Shown: positions 24,409 through 33,353, numbered from the stretch's first letter. The stretch is 64,000 nt of DNA from an uncultured Eubacteriales bacterium (GCA_903835065.1 CAILLO010000016.1:1-64000); one strand, 5' to 3'. Made by a program: numbers and translations. Notes: generated by a model from the sequence alone, not told the origin.

Positions 24409-26441
24409 AAAGACCCGAGACCTACCTTCGCGTCGCCTCCTGGGGCGCCGTGGCGTTTCTGGCTGCCTCCTGCGCCGCGGGAGCCGCGGCCACGGCACTC
24501 GGTCGCGACGACTGGACCCGGCTCGAATGGATCGGCATCCCCGGCATCGCGGGCGTCTTGTACCTGTTCGTCGCCGGCTACGTGCGGTCCTTCCTCAAGC
24601 CCCGCACCGAGGAAGACCGGCGCGCGTCCTTCGAAGTCCTCGCCGACCGCGCCGCAGCCTCCCCGGACGCCTTCTCGAGACGCCTCCGCCGCCTGACGCA
24701 CCTCGGCGAAGCGTATGCCGGCGCGCTGCTGCTGCTCGACGCGCTGGCCCTGGTCGGCATCCTCGGGCTGGCCATCGACTCCGATGTCTCCGGCGGCGTC
24801 TGGGGCACCTTCATCGTGGGCGTCCTCGCCGTCGCCTACATCGTGCTGCGCGCGCTGTGGATCCCGAAGGAGGAACCGGAGGGCCTGCCGCTCGACCCGA
24901 AGGAGTACCCGGCCGTGCACGCGCTACTCGCCCGCGCCGTCCGCACCGCCGGCGACCCGCGCATCGAAGCCGTCTCCTGCCTGCCCGACGCGAACTGCCG
25001 CGTCGCCCGCGTGCCGCTCGGCTTCGGCCTGCGGTCGCGGACGACCCTGACCGTCGGCCTGCACCTGCTGGCGCTGCTGGATGATCCGGAGCTCGAGGCG
25101 GTGCTGCACCACGAACTCGCGCATGTCGTCTCCCGCGACGTCGACACCGGACGGGGCCTGGTCCGGGCCGTCTCCCGCTGGTCCCGCATCGCCGACGCGT
25201 GCCGACCGCGCGGGCTCATGGTCCAGTCGCTGCTCGCCGGGTTCGCCGCCGCCTACGTCGAAGCGCTCGAAGCGCGCGCCGCCGCCGTCTCCCGCGAGCG
25301 CGAGCTCCTCGCCGACGCCGCGACCGTGCGCTCCGTGCCCGTCGGCGTGTTCGCGTCGGCCCTCGTCAAGACCGCCCTGCTCGGCCACTTCGCGGCCCGG
25401 TTCGCCGGCGTCGGCCCCAACGACATCCGCGCGCTGCCCCAGCCCCCGAAGGACTACTTCACGTTCTTCCACCGCGACTTCCGCGCCGCCGCCGCCCTGC
25501 ACGCGTCCGCCTGGCAGGCCGCGCTCGCCCGGCGCGTCTCCCTCCGCACGGACACGCACCCGAGCCTCGCCGAGCGCCTCGCGCGCCTCGGCGCCGACCC
25601 GCTCGCGCCGGTCGAATTCCCGCTGGGCGGGCGGTCCACCGCCGCCGAGTCGGGCCGCATCGTCGCCACATTCGACGCGCACCTCCACGACAAGCTCGAG
25701 CCGAACTGGCAGGAGATCCGCGATTCCTACCTGCGCAGCCTCGACGCAACGAAGGCGCCACCCCGTCCCGACGCCCCCGACCCCGGCCCCGCACTGGCGT
25801 ATGGGCTCGCCCTCGAGGAGATCGGCCGCCACGACGAGGCGCTGGCCTTCTTCGAGAATCTCCTCGTCCGCTTCCCCGAACACCCGGCCGTCCTCTTCCG
25901 CGTCGGCGTCCTGCGCCTGCATCGGGACGACCCGGCCGGAATCGAACCGCTCCAGGCGGCCCTCGAGCGCAGCCCCCTCGCCGCCGAGGACGGGCTGGCG
26001 ACGCTCGACGGCTTCCTGCTCGCGAACGGCCTGCTGGACCGCCGCGAGGCGCTGCGGCCCTGGACCGGGGCGCTCCGGGCGAAGGCCGCCCTGCAGCGCG
26101 CCGACCTCGAGGAAATCCACCCCGCCGATGCCTTCCTGCCGCACGGGCTCGACCCGCAGGCGCTCGAACGGCTGCGCGAGGGGCTCGAGCGCAACGCATC
26201 GGTCAAGCAGGCCTTCCTCGTGCGCAAGCCGCTCCGGAACCTGCCGGGCACGATGCTCGTCCTCGGCGTCCTCCCGGCGACCCGCGCTCCGGTCGACGGC
26301 CGCCCGGTCCAGGCCCTGATCGACCCGCTCGCAGATCATACCTTCCTGTTCGACATCCGCTCGGACGGCTTCCGTTTCACCCGTCCGATCTCCAACGTGC
26401 CCGGCTCCGAGATCTTCCGGAGGGTCAAGGCGAAGAAATAG
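24405..26441 (+). CDS. M48-family metallopeptidase with TPR-like C-terminus
   Basis: The 678-residue protein has an N-terminal membrane region (four hydrophobic segments up to about residue 155), then an M48 zinc peptidase with HHELAHVVSRD (H236, E237, H240) and the third ligand Glu in ERELLADAA (E300). After about residue 470 come TPR-like helices (LALEEIGRHDEALAFFENLL) and a further uncharacterised region. The start is a GTG overlapping the MBL gene stop (GTGA). M48 proteins of this type act in membrane protein quality control; the TPR part may select substrates. Confidence 0.85.
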   Translation: MKRPETYLRVASWGAVAFLAASCAAGAAATALGRDDWTRLEWIGIPGIAGVLYLFVAGYVRSFLKPRTEEDRRASFEVLADRAAASPDAFSRRLRRLTHLGEAYAGALLLLDALALVGILGLAIDSDVSGGVWGTFIVGVLAVAYIVLRALWIPKEEPEGLPLDPKEYPAVHALLARAVRTAGDPRIEAVSCLPDANCRVARVPLGFGLRSRTTLTVGLHLLALLDDPELEAVLHHELAHVVSRDVDTGRGLVRAVSRWSRIADACRPRGLMVQSLLAGFAAAYVEALEARAAAVSRERELLADAATVRSVPVGVFASALVKTALLGHFAARFAGVGPNDIRALPQPPKDYFTFFHRDFRAAAALHASAWQAALARRVSLRTDTHPSLAERLARLGADPLAPVEFPLGGRSTAAESGRIVATFDAHLHDKLEPNWQEIRDSYLRSLDATKAPPRPDAPDPGPALAYGLALEEIGRHDEALAFFENLLVRFPEHPAVLFRVGVLRLHRDDPAGIEPLQAALERSPLAAEDGLATLDGFLLANGLLDRREALRPWTGALRAKAALQRADLEEIHPADAFLPHGLDPQALERLREGLERNASVKQAFLVRKPLRNLPGTMLVLGVLPATRAPVDGRPVQALIDPLADHTFLFDIRSDGFRFTRPISNVPGSEIFRRVKAKK

Positions 26442-26644
26442 AGGAGGGCGGCGGGCGCGCCGAATCATGGTTCGCACAAGCCCTCGTCCGGTCTGCGAAA
26501 GGAGAGCCAGGAACGACATTCTTGCACGCTTGCCGCGCGACACAGCCCCCAATGCATCCTGCGAGCCTGCAGCGCGCGACGACCCGGCGCACACGGGAAG
26601 GTGGCGGAACGGTTCCTGCCCTTCAAGTGAAAGGGGTGGCATGA
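26442..26644. other. Intergenic region without an identified gene
   Basis: About 200 bases between the M48 gene and the acetyltransferase. Short open stretches exist on both strands but show no codon bias or good ribosome site. No tRNA-like fold, terminator T-tract or repeat was noticed. Confidence 0.6.
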
Positions 26645-26650
26645 TATGAT
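26645..26650 (+). promoter_or_regulatory. -10 element placed for a leaderless acetyltransferase transcript
   Basis: TATGAT ends 6 bases before the ATG at 26657, with TTCAAG 17 bases upstream as a weak -35. The ATG has no Shine-Dalgarno sequence (TTCCTCC precedes it), so initiation on a leaderless message is plausible. Confidence 0.4.
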
Positions 26651-26656
26651 TCCTCC

Positions 26657-27229
26657 ATGGATGATCAAGCGCCGGTCTTCCTTGGCAATCCAGCGCTCGA
26701 GACGGAGCGTCTCCTCCTTCGACGGCTCTCGCTCGAGGATGCGGAAGCGGTCTACGCCTACGCATCCGACCCCGAGGTCACCCGGTTCTTACTCTGGCCG
26801 ACCCACGGGAGTCTGGACGACTCGCGCGCCTTCCTCCAGGCCACGCTCGACCGCTATGCGAGGGACGAGTGCGGCGAGTGGGGCATCGCGCTGAAGGAGA
26901 CCGGCCGGCTGATCGGCACGATCGGCATCGTGCAGGCGCACCCCGCGCGCGGCTGGTGCGAGATCGGCTACGTGGTCGGCCGTCCGCACTGGCGCCTCGG
27001 CTATGCGCCCGAGGCCGTCCGCCGCGTGATCCGCTTCGCGTTCGAGGACATGCACCTCAACCGCGTCGAGGCGTGCCACAACGTGGAGAACGGCGCGTCC
27101 GGGCGGGTCATGGAGAAGGCCGGGATGGCCTGCGAGGGACTCCAGCGACAGAAGCTCTTCTGCAAGGGCGCCTTCTGGGATATCAGGCTGTACGCGATCC
27201 TGCGCGAGGACTTCGAGGGGACGCTGTAG
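26657..27229 (+). CDS. GNAT N-acetyltransferase (RimJ/RimL-like)
   Basis: The 190-residue protein has the RimJ-type architecture: LETERLLLRRLSLEDAEAVY at the start, GIALKETGRLIGTIGIV, then WCEIGYVVGRPHWRLGYAPE (the acetyl-CoA pyrophosphate-loop region) and NRVEACHNVENGASGRVMEK. Substrate may be a protein N-terminus or a small amine; it cannot be told from sequence. It converges on a minus-strand gene with a 33-base gap. Confidence 0.88.
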   Translation: MDDQAPVFLGNPALETERLLLRRLSLEDAEAVYAYASDPEVTRFLLWPTHGSLDDSRAFLQATLDRYARDECGEWGIALKETGRLIGTIGIVQAHPARGWCEIGYVVGRPHWRLGYAPEAVRRVIRFAFEDMHLNRVEACHNVENGASGRVMEKAGMACEGLQRQKLFCKGAFWDIRLYAILREDFEGTL

Positions 27230-27262
27230 GCGAGGGCGGGCGGTGCACCGCGCCGCGCAGCC

Positions 27263-28204
27263 CTACGGCCTCCAGACGATCCGGTCGAACTCGCGCAGCA
27301 GGCGCATGTTCCGGATGGCCAGGTCGGCCTTCCACCACTTCTCGCTGATCGCGAATTCGTTCGGGAACGCGCCCCAGGTCCACGGAATGTCCCACACGCC
27401 TTCCTTGTTGCGCGTCGATAGCAGGTAGTCGAGTTCCTGCTCCAGGACCGCCTCGTTGCCTGCAAGGAACGTACTGTCCGACGACCGCACGAACCACGAC
27501 GGCCGGCACGTGTAGCCGGTCCACTTCGCCGGGTCGCGCTCGACCAGTTCGTCCGCCCGCCGGTGCGCCAGCGCCGCCGCCGCCTCCCACGCCACATCGT
27601 CCTTCCGCTCCGCCTCGTCGACCGCGTCGAGCAGGCGGATCATGCACTCCAGCGGGTGGAAGTCCAGGGGAGCCCCGTGCACGAACTCGTCGACCAGTCT
27701 GCGCGCGAAGTCCACGGTCTTCTGGTACTCGTCCGTCGTGCAGTCGTCGAAGCGCAGCAGGAAGCCGACCAGCAGGGCCGACGGGTTGAAGGCCGACCGC
27801 TCGGGGCTGTCCGATGTCGTGTTCCACCACGGCGCGCAGGGGTGCAGGTCGTTCGACGGCACGGTCAGGCGCCACCGCCCGTCCGTCCCTCGGTCGCAGC
27901 CGCTGTGCAGGTAGCGCAGCATGCCCTGCACGACCGGGTGCTCCGCGTCCTCGAACCCGAGCTCGTCCAGGATCGACACGGCCTGGCTCGTCTGCAGCGG
28001 CGAGGAGTCCGGGTTCCACGAATCCGGCTCCAGCGCGTGCCCGAACCCGCCGTCCGGGTTCTGGTAGGCGGCGAGTGCCTTGACCACGTCGTCCTTTCGG
28101 CGCTCCTCGAAGTGGAAGCGCCATCTCGCGAAGTCCAGCGGCCGCGCGCTGCGGTGGAGCCATCCCTGGATGCGGTCGAACTCGTCGGTCGGAAGTTCTC
28201 TCAT
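27263..28204 (-). CDS. Prenyltransferase/squalene-cyclase-fold protein of unknown function
   Basis: The 313-residue protein contains an alpha/alpha-barrel type repeat ALAAYQNPDGGFGHALEPD, as in squalene cyclase and prenyltransferase-like domains, with later Trp- and Asp-rich repeats (EGVWDIPWTWGAFPNEF). No DXDD or metal-binding catalytic set is obvious, so it is likely a non-canonical member. The ATG at 28204 follows GGAGGA; an upstream ATG is less well placed. No signal peptide. Confidence 0.7.
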   Translation of the reverse strand: MRELPTDEFDRIQGWLHRSARPLDFARWRFHFEERRKDDVVKALAAYQNPDGGFGHALEPDSWNPDSSPLQTSQAVSILDELGFEDAEHPVVQGMLRYLHSGCDRGTDGRWRLTVPSNDLHPCAPWWNTTSDSPERSAFNPSALLVGFLLRFDDCTTDEYQKTVDFARRLVDEFVHGAPLDFHPLECMIRLLDAVDEAERKDDVAWEAAAALAHRRADELVERDPAKWTGYTCRPSWFVRSSDSTFLAGNEAVLEQELDYLLSTRNKEGVWDIPWTWGAFPNEFAISEKWWKADLAIRNMRLLREFDRIVWRP

Positions 28205-28281
28205 GGCCTTGTCCTCCAGATCCCGGGAGCACCGAAGAAAGGAATCCTGCCTCCATTGTAGCACCGGCCCCGCAACCGCCG

Positions 28282-28287
28282 TAGAAT
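28282..28287 (+). promoter_or_regulatory. -10 element of the double acetyltransferase gene
   Basis: TAGAAT lies about 42 bases before the ATG in the 125-base divergent spacer; a TTGTAG 20 bases upstream is a poor -35. Confidence 0.4.
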
Positions 28288-28329
28288 GGCAGGGTACGGG
28301 AAACTCGAATTCCCCCTCCAGGAGGTCCC

Positions 28330-29442
28330 ATGACCACGAATGCCGCCCCCGCGCCCGCCACCGCCCCCGCGATCCTCCCCGACGGCCTCCGCATCCTCTC
28401 TCTCCGCGATACCCCCGAACGCCTCGATGAAGCCGCCGAGTACTTCTCCACCAAGTGGGGCATCGCCCGCGTCACCTACGAGGACAGTCTCGCGCACAGC
28501 CTCGCCGACGCGACCGACAGCCCGCTGCCTCGCTGGTACCTGCTGCTGAAGGGCGACCGCGTCATCGGCTGCTTCGGCCTGATCGCCAACGACTTCACCA
28601 GCCGCTCGGACCTCTGGCCCTGGCTCTGCGCCCTCTTCATCGACCCCGACGAGCGCGGCCGCGCCTACGGCGCCCTCCTGATCGCCCACGCCCGCTCTGA
28701 AGCCGCCCGCCTCGGCTTCCCGAACATCTACCTCTCCACGGACCTCGTCGACTACTACGAAAAATACGGCTGGCGCTTCCTCGGCACCTGCTACGGGCCA
28801 TCCGGCGACCCCTCCCGCCTCTACGGCACGACGAGCGGAGGACCGGGCGTCCGCGCCTCGTCCGCCGCGCCCGGACCCACGGTCTCCGTTCCGCCCGTGG
28901 CGCTCGAGACCGACCGCCTGCGCCTCCGCCCCTTCCGCTCCGACGACTTCGAGGCGGTCCACCGCTACGCCGGAAGCCTCGACAATCTCCGCATGACCTC
29001 CTGGGGCCCCAACACCGAGGAGCAGACGCACGAATTCCTGCGCACCGCGCAGGCACGGCCCCTGCAGTCCCCCCGCCTCGACTTCGACTTCGCGGTCGAG
29101 CGCAAGGACACCGGCGAGCTGATCGGCGGCGTCGGCCTCACCCTCGACGATTCGGGCACCCAGGCCGAGATCGGCTGGACGCTGCGCCTCGACCAGCACC
29201 ACCGGGGCTACGCCACCGAAGCCGCCCGCGCGCTGCTCCGCTTCGGCTTCGAGACGCACGCCCTGCACCGGATCCGGGCCACCACCCGCGCGGACAACGC
29301 CGGCTCATTCCGCGTCATGGAGCGCCTCGGCATGCGCCGCGAGGCCCTCCTGCTCCAGTCGCGACCCGGCCGCCCCTGCGACCCGCTGCCCTGGTACGAC
29401 GGCCTCCTGTACGCCATCCTCGACTCGGAGTGGCACCCGTGA
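28330..29442 (+). CDS. Two-domain GNAT acetyltransferase
   Basis: The 370-residue protein fuses two GNAT folds. The N-terminal domain (about 15-160) has WPWLCALFIDPDERGRAYGA, the acetyl-CoA binding turn, and a typical LVDYYEKYGWRFLG ending. A Ser/Pro linker (about 165-195) leads to a RimJ-like domain with LETDRLRLRPFRSDDFEAVH and QHHRGYATEAARALLRFGFE. AGGAGG precedes the ATG. The two halves may modify different substrates or one may be regulatory. Confidence 0.85.
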   Translation: MTTNAAPAPATAPAILPDGLRILSLRDTPERLDEAAEYFSTKWGIARVTYEDSLAHSLADATDSPLPRWYLLLKGDRVIGCFGLIANDFTSRSDLWPWLCALFIDPDERGRAYGALLIAHARSEAARLGFPNIYLSTDLVDYYEKYGWRFLGTCYGPSGDPSRLYGTTSGGPGVRASSAAPGPTVSVPPVALETDRLRLRPFRSDDFEAVHRYAGSLDNLRMTSWGPNTEEQTHEFLRTAQARPLQSPRLDFDFAVERKDTGELIGGVGLTLDDSGTQAEIGWTLRLDQHHRGYATEAARALLRFGFETHALHRIRATTRADNAGSFRVMERLGMRREALLLQSRPGRPCDPLPWYDGLLYAILDSEWHP

Positions 29443-29482
29443 TCCGCTTCGAGTCAGGTGGAGCGGGAACAGGGGTGATGAA

Positions 29483-30727
29483 TCATTGCGGCGGCTTGCA
29501 GACGCTGCAGGGCGCCAGCCCCATGGTCTTCGCATCGGAGAGCGAAAGGGCGATCCTGGACTTCGACAGGTACTGGCAGCCATCGAGGTGGTACTTCATG
29601 CCGGTGGCCGTCCGATAGACCGTCGTCGTGGCGTCGACCGGCGCGGAAGTCACTGCCGGTTTCGTCGTGGGGTTCGCGACGGTCGTCCCGCCGCTTCCGT
29701 CGATGCTCGTGTCCTTGAAGGAGAACTGCAGGCTCGATCCGTCGCTCTTCACGACGATCGTGCCGTCCAGGTCCGTGCGGTGGACCTCCGCTCCGACTGC
29801 GGCGAGATTCGCCAGCGTGCCCGCCGTCGGGTGGCCGTAGGTGTTTCCGGCTCCGACGGAGATGACCGCGTATTCCGGGGAGACGGCCTGGAGGAAGGCC
29901 GGGGTCGAGGAGGTGTCGGAGCCATGGTGGCCCACCTTCAGCACATCCGCCGTCAGGGTCGCCCCGGATGCCAGCATCTCCTGCTCGTCCAGGGCCTGCG
30001 CATCCCCGCAGAACAGGAAGGCGAAGCGACCGTAGGTCATCCGGATCACGATCGAGTATTCGTTGAGGTCCGGATAGGAAGCGCTCGCGGGGCTCAGCAC
30101 GACGAAATGCGCGCTTCCCAGGTCGTAGGCCGCTCCGACCTTCGGTACCGTGATCTTCGCGCCCTTGGCCGCGATCGCGTCGAGCACGTCCTCGTACGTC
30201 GCCGTGTTGTTGGTGGCGTTCGGCAGGAGGATCCGGCCGATCCCGAAGGCGCTGATCACGGCGTCCAGTCCGCCGATATGGTCTTCGTGCGGGTGCGTGC
30301 CCACGACATAGTCGAGAGTCTTGACGCCCTGGCTCTTCAGATAGCCCACGACGCCGACCGAATCGTTGTTGTTGCCGGCGTCGATGAGCATGGCGTGGGA
30401 GCCGACCTGGATCAGGATGCTGTCCGCCTGCCCGACGTCCAGGAACTGCACGGTGAGAGAGTCCACAGGCAGGACCGGCTCGGGCGACGGGGTCGGCTGC
30501 TGGGTCGGCGGCATCGTGGCCGTGGGTTCGAGCGTGGGGCCTTCGACGGTCGGCGCGGCGGTCGAGGTGGCGATTGCGGAGATCGTCGGTGAAGGCGTCC
30601 CGGTGCCGACCGGCAGGCAGCCCGTCAGGCCCGAAGCCAGGAGCGCGACGATCAGGAGAGGGAGAAGAAGACGGGGTCTCCCGAAGTCCACGGACCTCAT
30701 GCCCGAACCTGGAGTCGTTTTCCGCAT
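29483..30727 (-). CDS. Secreted ComEC/Rec2-like MBL-fold lipoprotein
   Basis: The 414-residue protein has a signal peptide with lipobox GLTGC, a 45-residue Thr/Pro-rich linker, and the ComEC-type MBL domain: VQFLDVGQADSILIQVGSHA, VVGTHPHEDHIGGLDAVI (HxHxDH), and DVLKVGHHGSDTSST. The C-terminal 40 residues (KYHLDGCQYLSKS, LAPCSVC) match the small Cys-paired domain seen after such domains in Firmicutes. The channel part of ComEC is absent, so it is a free extracellular enzyme, probably a nuclease or phosphodiesterase. GGAAGGAG precedes the ATG at 30727. Confidence 0.85.
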   Translation of the reverse strand: MRKTTPGSGMRSVDFGRPRLLLPLLIVALLASGLTGCLPVGTGTPSPTISAIATSTAAPTVEGPTLEPTATMPPTQQPTPSPEPVLPVDSLTVQFLDVGQADSILIQVGSHAMLIDAGNNNDSVGVVGYLKSQGVKTLDYVVGTHPHEDHIGGLDAVISAFGIGRILLPNATNNTATYEDVLDAIAAKGAKITVPKVGAAYDLGSAHFVVLSPASASYPDLNEYSIVIRMTYGRFAFLFCGDAQALDEQEMLASGATLTADVLKVGHHGSDTSSTPAFLQAVSPEYAVISVGAGNTYGHPTAGTLANLAAVGAEVHRTDLDGTIVVKSDGSSLQFSFKDTSIDGSGGTTVANPTTKPAVTSAPVDATTTVYRTATGMKYHLDGCQYLSKSRIALSLSDAKTMGLAPCSVCKPPQ

Positions 30728-31033
30728 GGTCTGCAGCTCCTTCCAACCGAATCGAAACCAATACTTTCATCATAGGGCTTGCGCGATTCCATTGATACGG
30801 CGGAAACGTGCCGTTCGCGCGGCCGAGGCGAGGAGGTCATGTCGCGCGGGCCATCGTACCGATCTTCCCCGAAAGCGCATGAAGGAGGGGCGGGTCCGCG
30901 AAATCCGACGAATCCGGGCCTGCGATAGGCACGCGCTCCATATATCCCGCCCCGCAAAGCATGTATTATGGTGGAAAACCGTCATGCACGCCGCAGGACC
31001 GTTCGTTCCAGGTCGTCGCGCGCGCTGAGGCCG
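30728..31033. other. Intergenic region with probable promoter elements
   Basis: About 300 bases. Leftward, TATGAT (30774-30769) could be the -10 of the MBL lipoprotein. Rightward, TATTAT (30964-30969) could serve the exporter remnant and FMN reductase. A 29-codon frame at 30839 has a ribosome site too close to its ATG. Nothing else was identified. Confidence 0.4.
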
Positions 31034-31153
31034 TTCCGGAAGAACGGCGCGATCCGCAAGGACGGCACGCACGAGACGCTGATCGAGAAGAACGGGAACT
31101 ACGCCCGTCTTGACGACCTGCAGTTCGAGAACGGAAAGGAGACCCGGAGATGA
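31034..31153 (+). pseudogene. C-terminal remnant of an ABC exporter ATPase
   Basis: This frame ends with KNGAIRKDGTHETLIEKNG followed by NYARLDDLQFE, the standard final helix region of MsbA/LmrA-type exporters (GTHEELLAKNG-YARLYxLQFE). Only about 38 codons remain; no Walker, signature or membrane segment lies upstream. The stop overlaps the ATG of the next gene (ATGA), so the lost exporter was once coupled to the FMN reductase. A deletion boundary near 31034 is inferred. Confidence 0.7.
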
Positions 31154-31755
31154 AAGTGCTTTTGATCAACGGCAGCCCGCATGCGAAGGGCTGCACATAC
31201 ACGGTGCTGCGCGAGGTCGCGGGGGAGCTCGAGAAGGAGAACATCGAGACCGAGTTCTTCCACGTCGGGATCCAGCCTATCCGCGGGTGCACGGGCTGCT
31301 ACAGTTGCCGCAAGCCCGCGACGGCCGGCCGGTGCATCTATTCGGACGACCCGGTGAACTTCCTGGCCGAGAAGGCCGCCGCCGCGGACGGCATCGTCAT
31401 CGGGTCGCCCGTCCACTACGCCGGGGCGTCCGGCGCCGTGACGTCGCTGCTCGACCGCATGTTCTTCTCCCACGCCGGCGCCTTCCGGTTCAAGCCGGGC
31501 GCGGTCGTGGCCAGCTGCCGCAGGGCCGGCTCGACCACCGCGCTCGACCAGCTGCAGAAGTACCTGACGATCTCCGAGATGCCGGTCGTGTCCTCGACAT
31601 ACTGGAACATGGTCCACGGGATGACCCCCGAAGACCTCGCCAAGGACGGCGAAGGCATGCGGACGATGCGCAACCTGGGTCGGAACATGGCCTGGATGCT
31701 GAAGTGCATCGAAGCCGGGAAGGCGGCGGGGCTGGGCCTCCCCGAGCGGGAGTAG
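31150..31755 (+). CDS. Flavodoxin-fold NADPH-dependent FMN reductase-like protein
   Basis: The 201-residue protein begins with the FMN phosphate loop MKVLLINGSPHAKGCTYTVL, continues with a Cys cluster (GCTGCYSCRKP) typical of iron-sulfur flavoprotein-like reductases, and has DGIVIGSPVHYAGASGAV for the isoalloxazine contact. Electrons would pass between a nicotinamide or reduced partner and an unknown acceptor. AAAGGAG lies ahead of the ATG, which overlaps the stop of the exporter remnant. Confidence 0.88.
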   Translation: MKVLLINGSPHAKGCTYTVLREVAGELEKENIETEFFHVGIQPIRGCTGCYSCRKPATAGRCIYSDDPVNFLAEKAAAADGIVIGSPVHYAGASGAVTSLLDRMFFSHAGAFRFKPGAVVASCRRAGSTTALDQLQKYLTISEMPVVSSTYWNMVHGMTPEDLAKDGEGMRTMRNLGRNMAWMLKCIEAGKAAGLGLPERE

Positions 31756-31757
31756 CG

Positions 31758-32858
31758 CTAGGCCTCCGGTTCCCGGAGAATTTCCCTGACCTGCTCCGTT
31801 CGTTCGAAGAGCAGGCACCCGCCCGCGTGGTCGCCGCGGAGGACGCCGTCCCGCTCCAGTCGGCGGAACAGGGGCGAGTCGAGCGCGTCCAGCAGGCTCG
31901 CGCTCTTCAAGCTGGTGTCCGAGTACGGAGAGAACGGACAGGGCTCGGCGCCGCCTTCCGGGTTGATGTGGAAGAAGCCGCGCCCGGCCGCGAGACAGCC
32001 GTCCAGGTACCGCTCGTCGCCCGGGAAGGAGAGAAAGGGAACGCCCCGATGCTCCGACCGCAGCGCTTCGAGGCGCCCCTCGAGAAGACCGCGCTCGGCG
32101 TCGCCGGGGGCGAGCGGCACGGAGTCCGGCGCGACGGGGACGTACTCGATGAACAGGACCACCCCGCACCCGCGGGACAGCAGGTCCCGGATGAACCGAT
32201 CGCTTGAAACGACCGCGAGATTCCGGGTCGTCACCGTGATGGAAGCGCCGAAGAGGATGCCTTTCCGCCGGAAGGCCTCCATGGAGGCCACGAGGAGTCC
32301 GTCGGTCCCGCTGCCGCGGCGCGCGTCGGTTTCCTCGCGGTCGCCTTCGAGGCTGAGAATCGGGACGAGGTTCCGGTGGTGGTCGAAGAGGCGGATGGAA
32401 TGCGGGTCCAGCAGGGTCCCGTTGGTGAAGACGGGGAAGACGACATCCGTCTCCAGGGCGGCCCTCTCGAGGACGTCCGGCCGCAGAAGGGGCTCTCCGC
32501 CGGCCAAAAGGACGAAGCCGATGCCGAGGGACCGGGCTTCCCGGAAGAGTTCGCCCCACCGGTCCGTGGACAGCGCGGCATCCTGCCGGGACTCGTGGCA
32601 CGCGCGGTTGGCGCGGGCGTAGCACCCGGTGCAATAGAGGTTGCAGCGGTCCGTGATGCTCGCGATCAGGAAGGACGGCACGTGGCGGCCCTGTGCGGCG
32701 AAGGTCGCCCGGATCCGGGTGGCGCGGCGCTGGATGCGGGAGGTCCGGAGCAGGAAGAGGAATTCTCTCGGATGCCGGACCGCGGCGCGCATCGCCGTTC
32801 GGACCAGCGCCCGGTTGGAGTCGGCGAGGTAGCGGGACAGGTCGAGTGATGCATCCAT
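31758..32858 (-). CDS. Radical SAM protein with SPASM-like C-terminus
   Basis: The 366-residue enzyme carries the 4Fe-4S radical SAM motif CNLYCTGCY (CX3CX2C) near residue 79, then LLAGGEPLLRPDVLE (GGEP, SAM binding) and a TNGTLLDP strand. The C-terminal part has Cys residues at LDGCLAAGRGF, EPCPFSPYSDTSL and GGCLLFE, enough for an auxiliary cluster in a SPASM/twitch-like domain. It starts two bases after a small membrane protein gene. Peptide or cofactor maturation is typical for such proteins, but no precursor peptide was found alongside. Confidence 0.85.
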   Translation of the reverse strand: MDASLDLSRYLADSNRALVRTAMRAAVRHPREFLFLLRTSRIQRRATRIRATFAAQGRHVPSFLIASITDRCNLYCTGCYARANRACHESRQDAALSTDRWGELFREARSLGIGFVLLAGGEPLLRPDVLERAALETDVVFPVFTNGTLLDPHSIRLFDHHRNLVPILSLEGDREETDARRGSGTDGLLVASMEAFRRKGILFGASITVTTRNLAVVSSDRFIRDLLSRGCGVVLFIEYVPVAPDSVPLAPGDAERGLLEGRLEALRSEHRGVPFLSFPGDERYLDGCLAAGRGFFHINPEGGAEPCPFSPYSDTSLKSASLLDALDSPLFRRLERDGVLRGDHAGGCLLFERTEQVREILREPEA

Positions 32859-32860
32859 CG

Positions 32861-33196
32861 CTATGCGACCCCCAACCAGCCCAGCACCAGGGCGACGACC
32901 AGGACGACGCACGCGGCGACGAATCCGTACCGGGACAGGGCTCCGAGCATGCTTCTCATCCGGGGGCGCCGCTCGAGCAGGGCGCGCGAGACTTCGGCGG
33001 GCGTCCGTCCGTTGCGCGCCGGCGCCAGGTGGAAGTACATCACGGCGAAGATTCCGAGGACGATGCCGAGGAGGAGCGTCGGGAGGTCCGACGGATAGCC
33101 CTTGGCTTCCGCGAGGTCGCGGACGAGCAGTGCGCACGTGCCGATATACAGCATGACGACGTAGAGGGTCGCGACGACGAACAGGACGGTCGGCAA
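32861..33196 (-). CDS. Small two-helix membrane protein coupled to the radical SAM gene
   Basis: The product is about 111 residues with hydrophobic segments near each end (VLFVVATLYVVMLYIGTCAL and FVAACVVLVVALVLGWLG), a third around 45-60, and a basic middle. The TTG at 33196 is preferred as start because GAGGAG lies 9 bases upstream; a GTG at 33205 abuts the ribosome site. Two bases separate it from the radical SAM gene, so the pair is probably a functional unit, perhaps tethering the enzyme to the membrane. Confidence 0.65.
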   Translation of the reverse strand: MPTVLFVVATLYVVMLYIGTCALLVRDLAEAKGYPSDLPTLLLGIVLGIFAVMYFHLAPARNGRTPAEVSRALLERRPRMRSMLGALSRYGFVAACVVLVVALVLGWLGVA

Positions 33197-33200
33197 GGTG

Positions 33201-33217
33201 TTCACCTCCTCGGTGAA
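33201..33217 (-). promoter_or_regulatory. Ribosome site inside a small hairpin
   Basis: TTCACC and GGTGAA form a perfect 6-bp stem with a 5-base loop that contains the Shine-Dalgarno of the small membrane protein gene. It could mute translation initiation, or be chance. Confidence 0.3.
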
Positions 33218-33353
33218 GTGGATTCCGTTCCATCAGCATAGAAGGTTCGCACCGGCATTTCAATGGACGGCGAGGAGCGGATCGATGGTGAGGAGAGCGT
33301 GAACATACCGTTTTCGGGCATTCTCTTGAATCTTCGTTGCTTTGGAGTGGAAA

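Noticed and set aside
26442..26656. Short frames on both strands in the gap before the acetyltransferase
   Set aside because: No codon bias, poor starts and no recognisable sequence.
30839..30928. 29-codon frame with AGGAGG upstream
   Set aside because: The ribosome site is only two bases from the ATG and the peptide is low in information.
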